Shown piece after piece: positions 48,901 to 59,833 of a stretch of DNA of 64,000 nucleotides; positions within the stretch are counted from its first letter, which is position 1; every line of letters starts with the position of its first letter. A program made the translations under genes and the position numbers. The notes below the pieces were generated by a model. That model did not search any database, had not been told where the DNA came from, and saw only the letters and a list, made by a program, of their open reading frames with translations. The stretch spans positions 92,167,845-92,231,844 of the forward strand of contig NC_087062.1 in assembly GCF_963678635.1 (NCBI RefSeq). Direction: 5' to 3'. The stretch comes from Symsagittifera roscoffensis (lineage: Eukaryota; Xenacoelomorpha; Acoela; Convolutidae).

Positions 48901-49564
48901 TGTCAAAATAATAACTTTGGTCATGAGAACAGTGGGAAAATTATCTGATAATTGATTCCATTCAAATTGGCCCATTCATCCTCATGAATCCATTCAAATT
49001 GTTATTTATATTCAAAAGTGAAACATTTACTCATTTACCCTCTAGAATAGATCAAAACCGAAATGACGTTTCCCCAGAATTCCGATACTGTCAGTCTAAA
49101 AGTCCCCTAAATGTCACTGATCTCAGGGTCACGGCTTTTAGAACTGATAAGTAGTGTGAACAGATAAATAATGTAAAAGGTTAGTAAATTTAAGGATTTA
49201 CTAGATAGTTGGATGAAATTAAGGAACCCAATTTTCACGCTGTGCTTTGCGTATATCTCAAGATTAGTTCAATTTTGTGGCATTCAGTTTCAGTTTAAGC
49301 TGTACTGATATTTGATCAGTCTTTAAGTCCAATGGAAGCTAAATTTCATCGAAACGACATTACTGAAAGTATTTATAATTTCACCTCAGCTGAACATTAG
49401 TCCTCAAATTCTTTAATTTCTTTTTAGATTGCACTATAGCTAGAACACAGAAAGTCCAAACTAAAATACGAATTGGAACTATTCAAAAAATCCTTGTAAA
49501 AAGTGTTCGACCTTCATAAATGAAGTTTAAGTTTTTGCCACACAATTTATCATAAACGTATCTT

Positions 49565-49655
49565 ATCTTTACAGTTCCAAGTAGCTATTAATTGAATCAA
49601 CCATAAACAAGCCAAAATTGGAAGAAAAAAATTCCAATAGTTGAAAACTCGAAAA
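49565..49655 (+). promoter_or_regulatory. Possible 5' UTR acceptor before the protease start
   Basis: TCTTATCTTTACAG (ending at 49574) is a good splice-acceptor sequence about 80 bases before the ATG. It could end a 5' UTR intron or be a trans-splice site. No TATA box is obvious close by. Confidence 0.25.
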
Positions 49656-49923
49656 ATGAAATTTTTGTTGCGATTTATATTTTTAACAGCAGCCGTTTTT
49701 CGTGCATGTCAAAATGCACCTGTTGTATCACACGCACCTGTGCGGAACATCAGCCGGTCTTTAATTGGCCAGATTATTAAAGGTGTAGATAGTCAGGACA
49801 GGCCCTTCTATGTGCGACTGATTGCCAAGGCGGACAACGGATTGCTGAGAGGGACCTGCGGGGGAACCATTGTTCGGGCCAGATGGATCCTGACATCCGG
49901 ACATTGTGTCGAAAACTTTAGAG
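49656..49923 (+). CDS. Chymotrypsin-fold protein, exon 1: signal peptide, activation site, His57
   Basis: The start is ATG at 49656. The first about 20 residues (MKFLLRFIFLTAAVFRACQN) form a signal peptide, followed by a short propeptide. The activation junction is at IGQ|IIKGVDS, in the place of Arg|Ile-Val-Gly-Gly, but without a basic residue just before the cut. Then come CGGTIVRARWILTSGHCV, with the catalytic His and its Cys pair (usual form Ala-Ala-His-Cys, here Ser-Gly-His-Cys). The exon ends at the donor AGAG|GTAACT in phase 1, which matches exon 2a and 2b. With one copy each of exons 2, 3 and 4 the product is 275 aa, normal for a secreted S1 family member. Confidence 0.85.
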
Positions 49924-52900
49924 GTAACTGGCAAAAATGTAATTGTTTTTTTTAAAGAATCTTTAACAAAACACCGTGTTTTTTGTAATATTTAAGTATT
50001 GGCCACCTTTTTTGTAGATTCAATATGTTAGAATGAGCGTTTCTGATTCGCAAAAAACGTCGCCTTTTGCTATTGAAAGTTAAAAAAAGTAAAAAAAGAA
50101 CCGCTTTCAAATAAAACAATTACCAATGTTGTGTTTCAGCAGGAAGGGCGGATCTAAGATTTTCTGAGAGGGGGGGGGGTGATTTTAAAAAAAATCAAAA
50201 ACTTTGGTCGACCTCCTTTTAAGTCCAAATTGATTTTCTGAGAGCCCCCAGAACAGTATAAATACCCTTTTTTGACCAAAACTTTTGCGCCGCTTTTAAG
50301 AAAATTTTGACAACAAATTGCATGTTTTCGGCGCGCGCTCCTCTTCAAAAAAGTACATATTGGCGCCCAAGACGCCTTTCGAAAAATTTAGGGCTGATCG
50401 GCCTAAAATGGATGTCATAATAAATATACCAAGGGGGGACCCTTTGGTTGATGAGGTAGTCGAAGCCCTGAGGGGGGAGGGGGGTTTAAAGGGCGCCCGT
50501 CCCCCTCCCAATCCGCCCCGGGATTTCTTTAAATAAGAAATAATTTAAAGCAATTGATTTGAAGCAAGCAAATTATTTCCACGAGTGCGTTCTCGGAGAA
50601 AAAAATGCACTTGTTGTATCATGTGAGGAAATAGAAACGCAGTCTTCAAAGTTTGATTTTTTTTCAAAGTTTTTTTAAATGAAAAACTACTTTACGTAAT
50701 TAAAATTGTTCGTTCAGTTTACAAAATAACTAGTTTTTGAGTTTAACAAAGTAAGCACCAGCAGGCGCGGATTTTAGTTCAACAACTATTGTTCGTAGTT
50801 AACTAACTATTTTTGAGAAAATGAAGCAATTGAACTAATAAGAGAGATGCGCTTTATTTTAACTATTTCGGTTAAAATTTTTCTGAAAACCGACATTTTT
50901 TCAAAAAATATACTGACATCTTGATATCTTCATCAAGTCTTGTGACCACTTGGCGGGGAATTGATTAGATGCTGTAAATTAAAATGCTAAAAGATTGAAA
51001 AATTCCCGGTAAACACCCGGGTTGAATCCCCACCGTTAATTATGGCTTTTTGTGTAGTATCCCAGTGATCGCTACTTACCAGCGCTGATTCATGTATAAT
51101 TCAGAGTTTTTTTGCATAGCTAAATCTGCGATATTTCAGAGCTATTTTAGCAATGATTTTGTAGAAAATCATTGCCAAAGTTGAGAAATTTTAACTCATT
51201 CTAGTAGCTTTCAAATAAGAGTTTTAGTTCATAAGCCCTTTAACTTAAAAATTTTGAGGATTGATAGCTCAGAGGTAGCATACAGATTTATAATGTTGGA
51301 GGCGGGGGAATCGAACCCCTGATAGAGCAAAATTTGTGCTCATTTTGGAAGATTTTTTTATCGCTGTTTCATCGCTGAAAATAAGCCAAACTAGTAATAA
51401 TTTATCAATAAAATTGGCTATTGTGGCAATGAACATCGACAATTCATCTGTTTTTTCACTTTTTTATCGTTAATTTTCAATGTGAGCTCAACCCGAGTTT
51501 TTCCACAAATAAAATATTCTGTTTTTCAATCAGACTCGCTAAGTTTTGTTACTAGTTTGTTGAAAATGATTTTTCTCTCTTTACAGTGCTAATTTGTTAT
51601 AAAAACGGTATTTTAATAAATTTTCTTCAACTATTTCGTTGGTTTATAAGGAATTATTTAGTTAACTACAATGTTTTTTTAAATAACTTAAGCCCGGGTC
51701 CCGATCATCAGGTATACGAGGTGTATTTCCAATTCAATTTTTGAACTCGTTTACAAATTATTTTGCTGGAACAAAAAACTTCCAGTAATTAAAATTTGTT
51801 TGTTTAATGTGAAAAATAACTTTTTTGAGTTTTACAAAATAAGTATCAGCGATACGAAGTGTATTTCCAATATGAATTTTAAACTCGTTTTCAAATGGCG
51901 TAGCTGGAATAAAAAAACTAAAAGCTTCCAAATCACCATCCGAGTTAAAGCATATTTTTTCCATTTGTAACCTTTAGTCTCAGTAGATCATTAAGATCCT
52001 TTGAAAAGTAGCTTGTTCGGTGGTACATTTGTCTAGATACAAAAAATCACACCAAAAAGTATTTCAAGTCTTATTTGATTATAAGCAGCACTTTTGAAGT
52101 TGAAGTGAATTGATTTTCAGTTTAATCTTAAAAAAGCGCGTCAGAAACTTGAAATTATCAGTTTTTAGAGAAAAAATACCTCGCAAAATGTCCGGGTTGG
52201 CCAAAAAACTCAATCAATGGTTTTTTGATTATTACACAGAGTTTTAGAAAAAAGCTGTTTGTATTTGGCAAGAAAGCGTCTATTTGATAAATTCAGATGT
52301 TTAAACCATAGCTGCTTGTTTTAATAGACTCGTTATTTATATTACCATATGAAATCAAATTCTTAAAAGTAATTCGGATTTCACAATGGACATTCATTTG
52401 CACCTTTTGTGAAAAAAAATTAGTACTGAACTACGGTTTTTTTTGGAAAATTTGCTTGCTGGAGCATAGAATTGATTTTTGCGACAGAAAAAGAAATGAA
52501 TAGTTCGTCAATCAATTTTAAAAGTTTTAAAAATTTCAATTATAATAAATCCTCTAGTCATATTATCAAACATTTTTCAATTAACAAAATGTATAATAAG
52601 TTTTTTTTCTCCAAGGACACTATTTATAAATTTGTATGATACCTTTTTTTCTCGAGATCAGCAAAAAAATGAGGAACTAAAAAAACTTATGAGAATCTCG
52701 TTTTATCTGTTCCAATGTGTATCAAATCAAAAATAGTTTCGGTTATACTGCCTTGTGTTTATAAAAATTTAGAATAATGTACAAAAAAAACATAACTATA
52801 ACCTATTATAAATGATTATATTTGATTAAAAATGGATTTTATTGGTTTGTTTTTGTTTGAGTTTTTTTTAAGACTGACAATGAAAGTCCAATATATTGTT

Positions 52901-53464
52901 ATTACATCCAATTGTTTTTACATGAAACACCTGAGCGGGTCTGTACCTGAACGTCTATGATCAAGATCCGTTACCCTGAAGTCTAAATGAAACAATTTTC
53001 CCAGTTTTGGATCGGTCGAGAAAATTTAGACGGCCGGAACAAATCTAATTATGCAACATGGTCGAGCAAAGTCGAGCACATTTTATTCGGTCGAGAAAGT
53101 CAATCAATAGTTGAAACGAATTAAACATGTTAGTTATCTATTGCTGAGTTCAATATTTTAATACACGGTCAAAAAATACCAATTTCTGCCCTAAAAAATT
53201 GAAACTTAAGACGAATACCTCAAGCGCTGTCAAAAAGGACATCAATTAAGATAAAGCGCTCATTCAGTATCGTATAATTTTTGTCTTTATGCCTTACAAT
53301 GCTGTTGCGGAGCTCACTAAACGCAGAACGACGTGAATTAACAAACATCAAAGTGAAATAAATTTTTAAACTATTTCTGACGAAGCATTTACCAGGAATA
53401 AAAGCGTTTTAGGGAAGTTTTTCGTCAGCCTACCCTCTGAAATTTTTTATATTTTTGATATTGC
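49924..53464. other. Protease intron 1, left part
   Basis: A MITE (50147-50518) and tRNA-like motifs near 51019-51031 and 51264-51319 are the only structures recognised. GTATACGAGGTGTATTTCCAATTC-type text near 51710 recurs near 51855, a short local duplication. The rest is AT-rich without coding signal. Confidence 0.5.
50147..50518. mobile_element. MITE-like element (copy 2)
   Basis: This begins GCGGATCTAAGATTT with a nearby run of G and ends near AATCCGC. The internal landmarks match 212-605 in the same order (GGTCGACCT, TTTTGCGCCGC, CGGCGCGCGCTCC, ATATTGGCG). It lies in intron 1 of the protease gene. Confidence 0.65.
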
Positions 53465-54880
53465 GTGACCCATCCTGCGACTTTGCGCGACCCATTTTTA
53501 GCTAAGATCTCAGCAAAAAAATTTATCCAACAAAATGTTCTCGAAAAGTCAAATGGATGGACAAGTGAACTTGAGAGTTTATCTCACATCGCTGAGTTGC
53601 AGCCACATTGTGCTTTTGCATTTCTTACGCATAACGCATATTTTCATTCCGTAGTCGACATACATGTTGAGAGTGATCGACTGATCCAAGATGAAATTAA
53701 AGTTAATTTTACCAAGCTTGAAAGCAAACTCAGTACGCAGTTTTTGCCGATGCTGGCCGATCGAGTATCACCAGGAGATATTGAAAGATCTGTGCAACAG
53801 CTTTTACAAGACTGAGTGGTTTCAAAGTCATCAATCGAGAAATAGCCGCCACTCAGAACTTCAACGACTCCAAGAGATTTCGACAGTGTTACATGTAGGC
53901 AGAAACTTATTCTACTGAACTACAGAAAGAGAACGAACAGCCGGCCGAAAGAACAAAAGATGTTGTGTTGCAGTCGCTTATCAGTGCTCCATACTCATGA
54001 TCATTTGAACTGGCTTTCTGAAGAGGCGCGTTATACGGCCTCACAACGTTGCCGTTTGCAGAACATGGTTTTTGCCAGAAAAAAAGTGGCGTTTCGGGAT
54101 GCACTGTGCTTGCGATATAATGACCGCCGAAAGATGTTCCTCCTCACTGTGTTTATGGAAAATTTTTCTCAATTGAGTATTGCTTGTCTTGCCCTACTGG
54201 AGGCTTCCAAGCTATGCGGCATAATGAAGTGAAAGACATAACAGCAGAATTGTTGACAAAAGTTGGCGCTAATTTTGAAGTCGAATCGCAATTAGAGCGT
54301 TTATTTGGCGAGTTTTTGGCTTTGAGAACATCAATAAGTGGCGACGGAGGGTGTCTTCATATTTCAGCCACCGGAGTCCGAGGAGACAGATTTGAGAAGC
54401 CATACTTCGATGCAAGAGTAATGAATCCTTACGCCAAATCAAATTCTGGTACTATGCCAAGTGTGTACAGGAATCACGAAGGAGAAAAAAGGAGTTGCGA
54501 TGGGTAACAAATCAGAGGCGTTGATCATTGTTCTTTCACATCTCTTGTTTTTTCGCGCACGGGTGGCATGGGCAAATTTGCTACAATGTTTTACAAAAAA
54601 AAGCTTGCTTCGATGATCAGTGAGAAGAAGAAAATAACTTCGTATAGCCAAGGGTTTTTTGATGTATTCGATGTCGTTTTGGATTTTAACTTCTTAGATC
54701 TTCAATCATGTGTGTTCGTGGGTCGCGTTTTTCATATCGGAGACCGACGCATGACTGTGTTGAGCAAAAAAATCTTGAAGAGCGCTCAATGGACATCAGT
54801 TAACCAGCATAGATGTTTTTTTTTCATGATTTTTGTTTTTTTTTGTAATTTTTTCGAGTCTGAAAAGTTTTTTTTCAGAT
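53465..54880 (+). pseudogene. RT-type retroelement ORF, 3' part, frame-broken
   Basis: Four overlapping plus frames (53465-53815, 53960-54232, 54184-54507, 54568-54882) read as one decayed protein. It has PHCAFAFLTHNAYFH, then FLPMLADRVSPGDIERS, RDALCLRY near 54100, CLSCPTGGF..MRHNEVKDIT near 54190, PYFDARVMNPYAKSN near 54400, and in another frame LRSSIMCVRGSR near 54700. This set and order resembles the region downstream of reverse transcriptase in retroelement ORFs widespread in invertebrates. The Cys-rich RHNE..E..D segment may be a nuclease-like domain. GCGACTTTGCG-type sequence lies on both flanks (53478 and 55030). Stops and at least three frameshifts show it is dead. Confidence 0.6.
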
Positions 54881-55235
54881 GACTGGAAAAATAAATGAGT
54901 GTACTAACATTATTTGGGGATGTTGAACTAAGCGACTTCTTAATTGAAAGATCCGACCTGAAATTTTTGTCTTAGCTATGTTCAGTCTTTGCGCGTCCCA
55001 TTTTGCGTTTTTTCGCGACCCTTGTTGCGACTTTGCGATACCCATGGTGCTAATTTATGCGACTCAAGGATTTTGGTAGCAGAAAGTCCATTTCGGCGAC
55101 CCGTTTCGGTCGCAACATGAGTCGCAGACCTCATCCCGGGAACGCCAGTTCCCCCTCGCTGAATCTGCTAAAAATTCTTAGAGTTTAAATGTCTCAGTCA
55201 ATCGGGACTTAAATGTCTCTGTGTCTCTGTTTTAG

Positions 55236-55326
55236 CTGAAAACATTCGAGTGGAGGTGGGCGATTTCACCAGAACACACTCAGTGAAAGACCTCTATTAC
55301 GTGGAGAGGAAATTTGCACCGATAGG
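55236..55326 (+). CDS. Protease exon 2a
   Basis: The acceptor is CTGTTTTAG|CT (phase 1) and the donor GG|GTAAGG (phase 2). It encodes ENIRVEVGDFTRTHSVKDLY and then YVERKFAPI, the strand segment between the catalytic His and Asp of S1 proteases. The exon is identical in nucleotide sequence to exon 2b, as far as I can read. Both phases fit exon 1 upstream and exon 3 downstream. Confidence 0.8.
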
Positions 55327-56297
55327 GTAAGGGATTATTCACTAGTTTCAAAACTGGGTTCTTTTCCAGTTTCCAAGCCCAATCGTTAAATTGAGACAAC
55401 AATTTGTATGCAATAACACTTGTTCATATCAATTCATTTGTTCACACTGAAATGTTTTGTCATTCCGACCACTTCACGTAGTGGAAGTAAGAAACTATGG
55501 CGTAGGTTTTTCTCTGTCCAATTTTGCCAACTCAAAAAAAGCTAGGGGTTCATGTGCGGAATCATTTTTGAAGCCCTTCCAGCCGTAAATTGAATTCCCA
55601 AAAAACTAGATATTCGGAAGCGTTTTAATGCCTTTTAAATTGAGAAAAGTTTTGGAAAAAGTTACAAAGAAAATTTTTTGAAAATAAAAGAAAGTTTAAA
55701 AAATCAGAAACCTGAACAACTCCAGCACTTTCCTAAAATTGGTTTGCAAATCGGAAATGGTACCTAGGTGGTGCTGTTTTGCGATCTTACGATCTATGGT
55801 TTTTGGAGAATTTTCTTCAAGACGCCTTTTGATGGAAGACTGCGCACCGAATAAATGAAGAAACAATTTTTCTGGCAGAAGCCGTCAAAAAACTTACTGA
55901 AGCAGCATTGTCAGCACAATTTTTCTTGCAGCGCAGAAAATTTTCGTGAAAATGGTCACTGAGAGGAGCTCATAAGTTTCATTCGATCGACTGAAAATAC
56001 GACAACTAAAAACCATCCCCCCTGCGCTCGCAAAAATTCTAAATCCACTATGACTTATCGGATTAAAACTTATGCATACCATGTTAAATCAATGTTTAAG
56101 TTGATTTACATTATTTAAAATTATGTAGGATTATGCATTTGGCATGGTATCAAACGTTGTAGCAACTGAGTTTGATATAAGCAACTGAGTAACTGACCCG
56201 TTACCTTCCCCCTTCATTACTTTTACAGCATCGATTTTTTTCTGACTGGCTGACTGAAATTTTATTTATTTTCCCAGAAACTTCTTGGGCTTCAAGA

Positions 56298-56565
56298 TAT
56301 ATAAACATTGAGGGTGAAGCGCGCACCGAAAAAAAACAATCAATTTTTTGGTCAAAAAACTCCATAATGTCTACAAAGTTGAAAACCGTTCAAAAATTTG
56401 CCTTCGGCGTGAAAAAAAAACTTAACAAAACGGTGTCTTCAATGGGTTTTGGTTCAGTTGGGTAAGTCTATGTGGTCTTTTGGTCTGCCTAAAGAAGTCG
56501 AACAAACCTCCACTTCTTTTAAGAAAATTTTAGATCAGCACCTGCCTTTTATTGTATTCCTTTAA
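56298..56565 (+). pseudogene. Small exon-like ORF in protease intron (copy a)
   Basis: TATATAAA (56298-56305) is followed 62 bases on by ATG at 56367. A 31-codon frame (MSTKLKTVQKFAFGV, then KKKLNK...SSMGFGSV) ends at GG|GTAAGT, a consensus donor at 56461. Beyond it, one frame over, sequence to 56565 still reads like protein (LPKEVEQTSTSFKKILDQHL). The stretch is basic and amphipathic in style. I do not recognise the family. It could be an alternative exon, the first exon of a nested gene, or a fragment of a processed gene. Confidence 0.35.
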
Positions 56566-56641
56566 AAATATATATATTTTTTTACACACCTCTACCTCTA
56601 CTTCTTATGATTAAGGTGCTGAGTGTTCGGCTTTTTTTCAG

Positions 56642-56911
56642 ATTTGTGAGCGGAGCATCTCCAAAAAACAACATCGCTCTTCTGAAGCTAACCTACCCAA
56701 TCGGAGGAAAATACCGAGTGATCCCGTTATGTTCGGAAGTGGCCGAGACAGACACACTTCTAGGGTCGTGTGGTATTGGCACTATGGACACAAAATTACC
56801 CTCTGCTTACCCTCAGTTGTTGAAGGAAGCCTACTTCACAGAGGACAAAAGGTCATCTATGAAGCACTGTAGAGAAGATTTAATCTGCGTCAACTCCGTT
56901 TTCTACGAAAG
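56642..56911 (+). CDS. Protease exon 3a: catalytic-Asp region (Asp to Asn)
   Basis: The acceptor is CTTTTTTTCAG|A and the donor AAAG|GTGGGA (phase 2), giving 89 whole codons. SPKNNIALLKL aligns with the S1 segment Asn-Asp-Ile-x-Leu-Leu-Lys-Leu, but the catalytic Asp102 position is Asn (codon AAC). Next come LCSEVAETDTLLGSCGIGTM, resembling the Cys136 region, and a long loop with two Cys (MKHCREDLICV). It joins exon 4 to give FYES-NMCFGDSGGP. The frame runs on without a stop into the intron to 57212, which has no meaning. Confidence 0.85.
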
Positions 56912-57369
56912 GTGGGAAAATATGACAAGAAATTCTGGTAGATTTAGCTTTTCTCGACGTTTTCAAAAGTTCTTCTTATTGAGCGGCTTTCGTCTCAATT
57001 TCTGGTTGCTATTGTCATGCAAATGTTTGGGCTGTATCGCAAGTGGTGCGAAGCTTTGCTTCTTCTCTTGTAAAAAAATTCTTCTGTTTCCCAAAGTTTC
57101 CTTTAGAAATAATTTTTATATGAGAGCCCATGTTTTTCACCAATTTTTTAACACAACAATAATTTCGTTAGAGCAAAAAAATCATTTCTTCAATTATGAT
57201 ATTTTTTGGTGAAAAATGATGGGGAAAGGCCTAGGAACAGCAGATATGCGCGCTAAGGTTAACTCCATTCATTTCAAATAATGCCAAGAATAGGCGGTAA
57301 AATAGCGCAGAATTCTCCTGCCAGAGTTGTTAAAAATCATAGAAAAAAATCGGGTCAATTTTTTTTCTA

Positions 57370-58070
57370 TTGAGTATTGCTTGTCTTGCCCTACTGGAGG
57401 CTTCCCAGCTATGCGGCATAATGAAGTGAAAGACATAACAGCAGAATTGTTGACAAAAGTTGGCGCTAATTTTGAAGTCGAATCGCAATTAGAGCGTTTA
57501 TTTGGCGAGTTTTTGGCTTTGAGAACATCAATAAGTGGCGACGGAGGGTGTCTTCATATTTCAGCCACCGGAATCGAGGAGACAGATTTGAGAAGCCATA
57601 CTTCGATGCAAGAGTAATGAATCCTTTCGCCAAATCAAATTCTGGTACTATGCCAAGTGTGTACAGGAATCACGAAGGAGAAAAAAGGACCTGCAATGGG
57701 TAACAAATCAGAGGCGTTGATCATTGTTCTTTCACATCTCTTGTTTTTTCGCGCACGGGTGGCATGGACAAATTTGCTACAATGTTTTACAAAAAAAAGC
57801 TTGCTTCGATGATCAGTGAGAAGAAGAAAATAACTTCGTATAGCCAAGGGTTTTTTGATGTATTCGATGTCGTTTTGGATTTTAACTTCTTAGATCTTCG
57901 ATCATGTGTGTTCCTGGGTCGCGTTTTTCATATCGGAGACCGACGCATGACTGTGTTGAGCAAAAAAATCTTGAAGAGCGCTCAATGGACATCAGTTAAC
58001 CAGCATAGATGTTTTTTTTTCATGATTTTTGTTTTTTTTTTGTAATTTTTTCGAGTCTGAAAAGTTTCTT
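57370..58070 (+). pseudogene. RT-type ORF fragment, duplicated copy
   Basis: Frames 57327-57617 and 57764-58045 repeat the CLSCPTGGF..MRHNEVKDIT and LRSSIMCVRGSR parts of 53465-54880. The first two thirds of the ORF are missing because the duplication break falls inside it. It carries an additional deletion at the GVRGDRF position (reads GIEETD), so it is more broken than copy A. Confidence 0.65.
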
Positions 58071-58432
58071 TCCAGATGACTGGAAAAATAACTGAGTGTA
58101 CTAACATTATTTGGGGATGTTGAACTAAGCGACTTCTTAATTGAAAGATCTAACCTGAAATTTTTGTCTTAGCTATGTTCAGTCTTTGCGCGTCCCATTT
58201 TGCGTTTTTTCGCGACCCTTGTTGCGACTTTGCGATACCCATGGTGCTAATTTATGCGACTCAAGGATTTTGGTAGCAGAAAGTCCATTTCGGCGACCCG
58301 TTTCGGTCGCAACATGAGTCGCAGACCTCATCCCGGGAACGCCAGTTCCCCCTCGCTGAATCTGCTAAAAATTCTTAGAGTTTAAATGTCTCAGTCAATC
58401 GGGACTTAAATGTCTCTGTGTCTCTGTTTTAG

Positions 58433-58523
58433 CTGAAAACATTCGAGTGGAGGTGGGCGATTTCACCAGAACACACTCAGTGAAAGACCTCTATTACGTG
58501 GAGAGGAAATTTGCACCGATAGG
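58433..58523 (+). CDS. Protease exon 2b
   Basis: This has the same length, splice sites and sequence as exon 2a. Because exon 3a ends in phase 2 and exon 2b starts in phase 1, splicing 3a to 2b would break the frame. A working mRNA must therefore choose 2a-3a, 2a-3b or 2b-3b. Confidence 0.75.
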
Positions 58524-59557
58524 GTAAGGGATTATTCACTAGTTTCAAAACTGGGTTCTTTTCCAGTTTCCAAGCCCAATCGTTAAATTGAGACAACAAT
58601 TTGTATGCAATAACACTTGTTCATATCAATTCATTTGTTCACACTGAAATGTTTTGTCATTCCGACCACTTCACGTAGTGGAAGTAAGAAACTATGGCGT
58701 AGGTTTTTCTCTGTCCAATTTTGCCAACTCAAAAAAAGCTAGGGGTTCATGTGCGGAATCATTTTTGAAGCCCTTCCAGCCGTAAATTGAATTCCCAAAA
58801 AACTAGATATTCGGAAGCGTTTTAATGCCTTTTAAATTGAGAAAAGTTTTGGAAAAAGTTACAAAGAAAATTTTTTGAAAATAAAAGAAAGTTTAAAAAA
58901 TCAGAAACCTGAACAACTCCAGCACTTTCCTGAAATTGGTTTGCAAATCGGAAAAGGTACCTAGGTGGTGCTGTTTTGCGATTTTACGACCTATGGTCTT
59001 TGGAGAATTTTCTTCAAGACGCCTTTTGATGGAAGACTGCGCACTGAATAAATGAAGAAAGAATTTTTCTGGCAGAAGCCGTCAAAAAACTTACTGAAGC
59101 AGCATTGTCAGCACAATTTTTCTTGCAGCGCAGAAAATTTTCGTGAAAGTGGTCACTGAGAGGAGCTCATAAATTTCATTCGATCGACTGAAAATACGAC
59201 AACTACAAACCATCCCCCCTGCGCTCGCAAAAGTTCTAAATCCACTATGACTTATCGGATTAAAACTTATGCATACCATGTTAAATCAATGTTTTAAGTT
59301 GATTTACATTATTTAAAATTATGTAGGATTATGCATTTGGCATGGTATCAAACGTTATAGCAACTGAGCTTGATATAAGCAACTGATTAACTCACCCCTT
59401 CCCTTCCCCTTCATTACTTTTTAGAGCATCCATTTTTTATTGACTGACTGACTGGCTATTCTATTTATTTTCCCAAAAATTTCTTGGGCTAAGACAAATT
59501 AACATTGAGGGTGAAGCGCACACCAAAAAAAAACAATTTTTTGGTCGAAAAACTCCA

Positions 59558-59760
59558 TAATGTCTACGAAGTTCAAAACCGTTCAAAAATTTGCCTTCGG
59601 CGTTAAAAAAAACTTAACAAAATGGTGTCTTCAATGCGTTTTGGTTCAGTTGGGTAAGTCTATGTGGTCATGTGCTCTGCCTAAAGAAGTCGAACAATCC
59701 TCCACCTCTTTTAAGAAAATCTTAGATCAGCACCTGCCTTTTATTGCATTCCTTTAAAAA
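59558..59760 (+). pseudogene. Small exon-like ORF in protease intron (copy b)
   Basis: This duplicates 56298-56565. The TATATAAA is changed to CAAATTAA. One A is lost from the poly-A run, shifting the frame, so the first 18 codons now join a different reading that runs to 59757 (65 aa from ATG 59560). The GGGTAAGT donor is kept. Confidence 0.35.
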
Positions 59761-59833
59761 TATATATATTTTTTTACACACCTCTACCTCTACTTCTTAT
59801 GATTAAGGTGCTGAGTGTTCGGCTTTTTTTCAG

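Larger units (their letters stand above)
42009..49655. other. Intergenic region: dispersed repeats, no gene seen
   Basis: 42055-42200 is AT-rich and recurs inverted near 52780-52930 (shared ATTATAATCGATTAAAAAT-like text). A tandem duplication fills 43083-45960. 46000-46800 shows nothing I recognise. 46860-47040 is G-rich on the plus strand. 47150 has a run of 12 C. 47290-48500 contains inverted relatives of the 551-bp unit in receptor intron 2 and of the 61690-61800 sequence. 48560-49640 is plain AT-rich DNA leading to the protease gene. Confidence 0.5.
54174..57365. repeat. 3.2-kb tandem duplication, copy A (contains exons 2a and 3a)
   Basis: Copy A and copy B (57366-60620) align at an offset of 3192-3197 and look about 97-98% identical by eye, with small indels. 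The left break lies inside the RT pseudogene at TTGAGTATTGCTTG. The right break lies in T-rich sequence after GAGTTGTTAAAAATC. Each copy holds the last third of the RT pseudogene, exon 2, a small ORF and exon 3. Confidence 0.9.

Noticed and set aside
49641-49655. Upstream TTG as the protease start
   Set aside because: Animal genes start at ATG; the ATG at 49656 begins a clean signal peptide, while the TTG would add a basic pentapeptide in front of it.
50296-50536. Open frames on both strands around the G/C-rich MITE
   Set aside because: The frames are carried by the repeat element, overlap on both strands, and contain long Gly/Pro runs made by homopolymers.
51001-51040. Candidate tRNA with B-box-like GGGTTGAATCCCC
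   Set aside because: No matching A box, anticodon stem or acceptor stem can be paired within 100 bases on either strand.
54439-54651. Minus-strand 70-codon frame (repeated at 57635-57847)
   Set aside because: It is the antisense of the RT-type pseudogene and is duplicated only because the whole block is. It has no coding features of its own.
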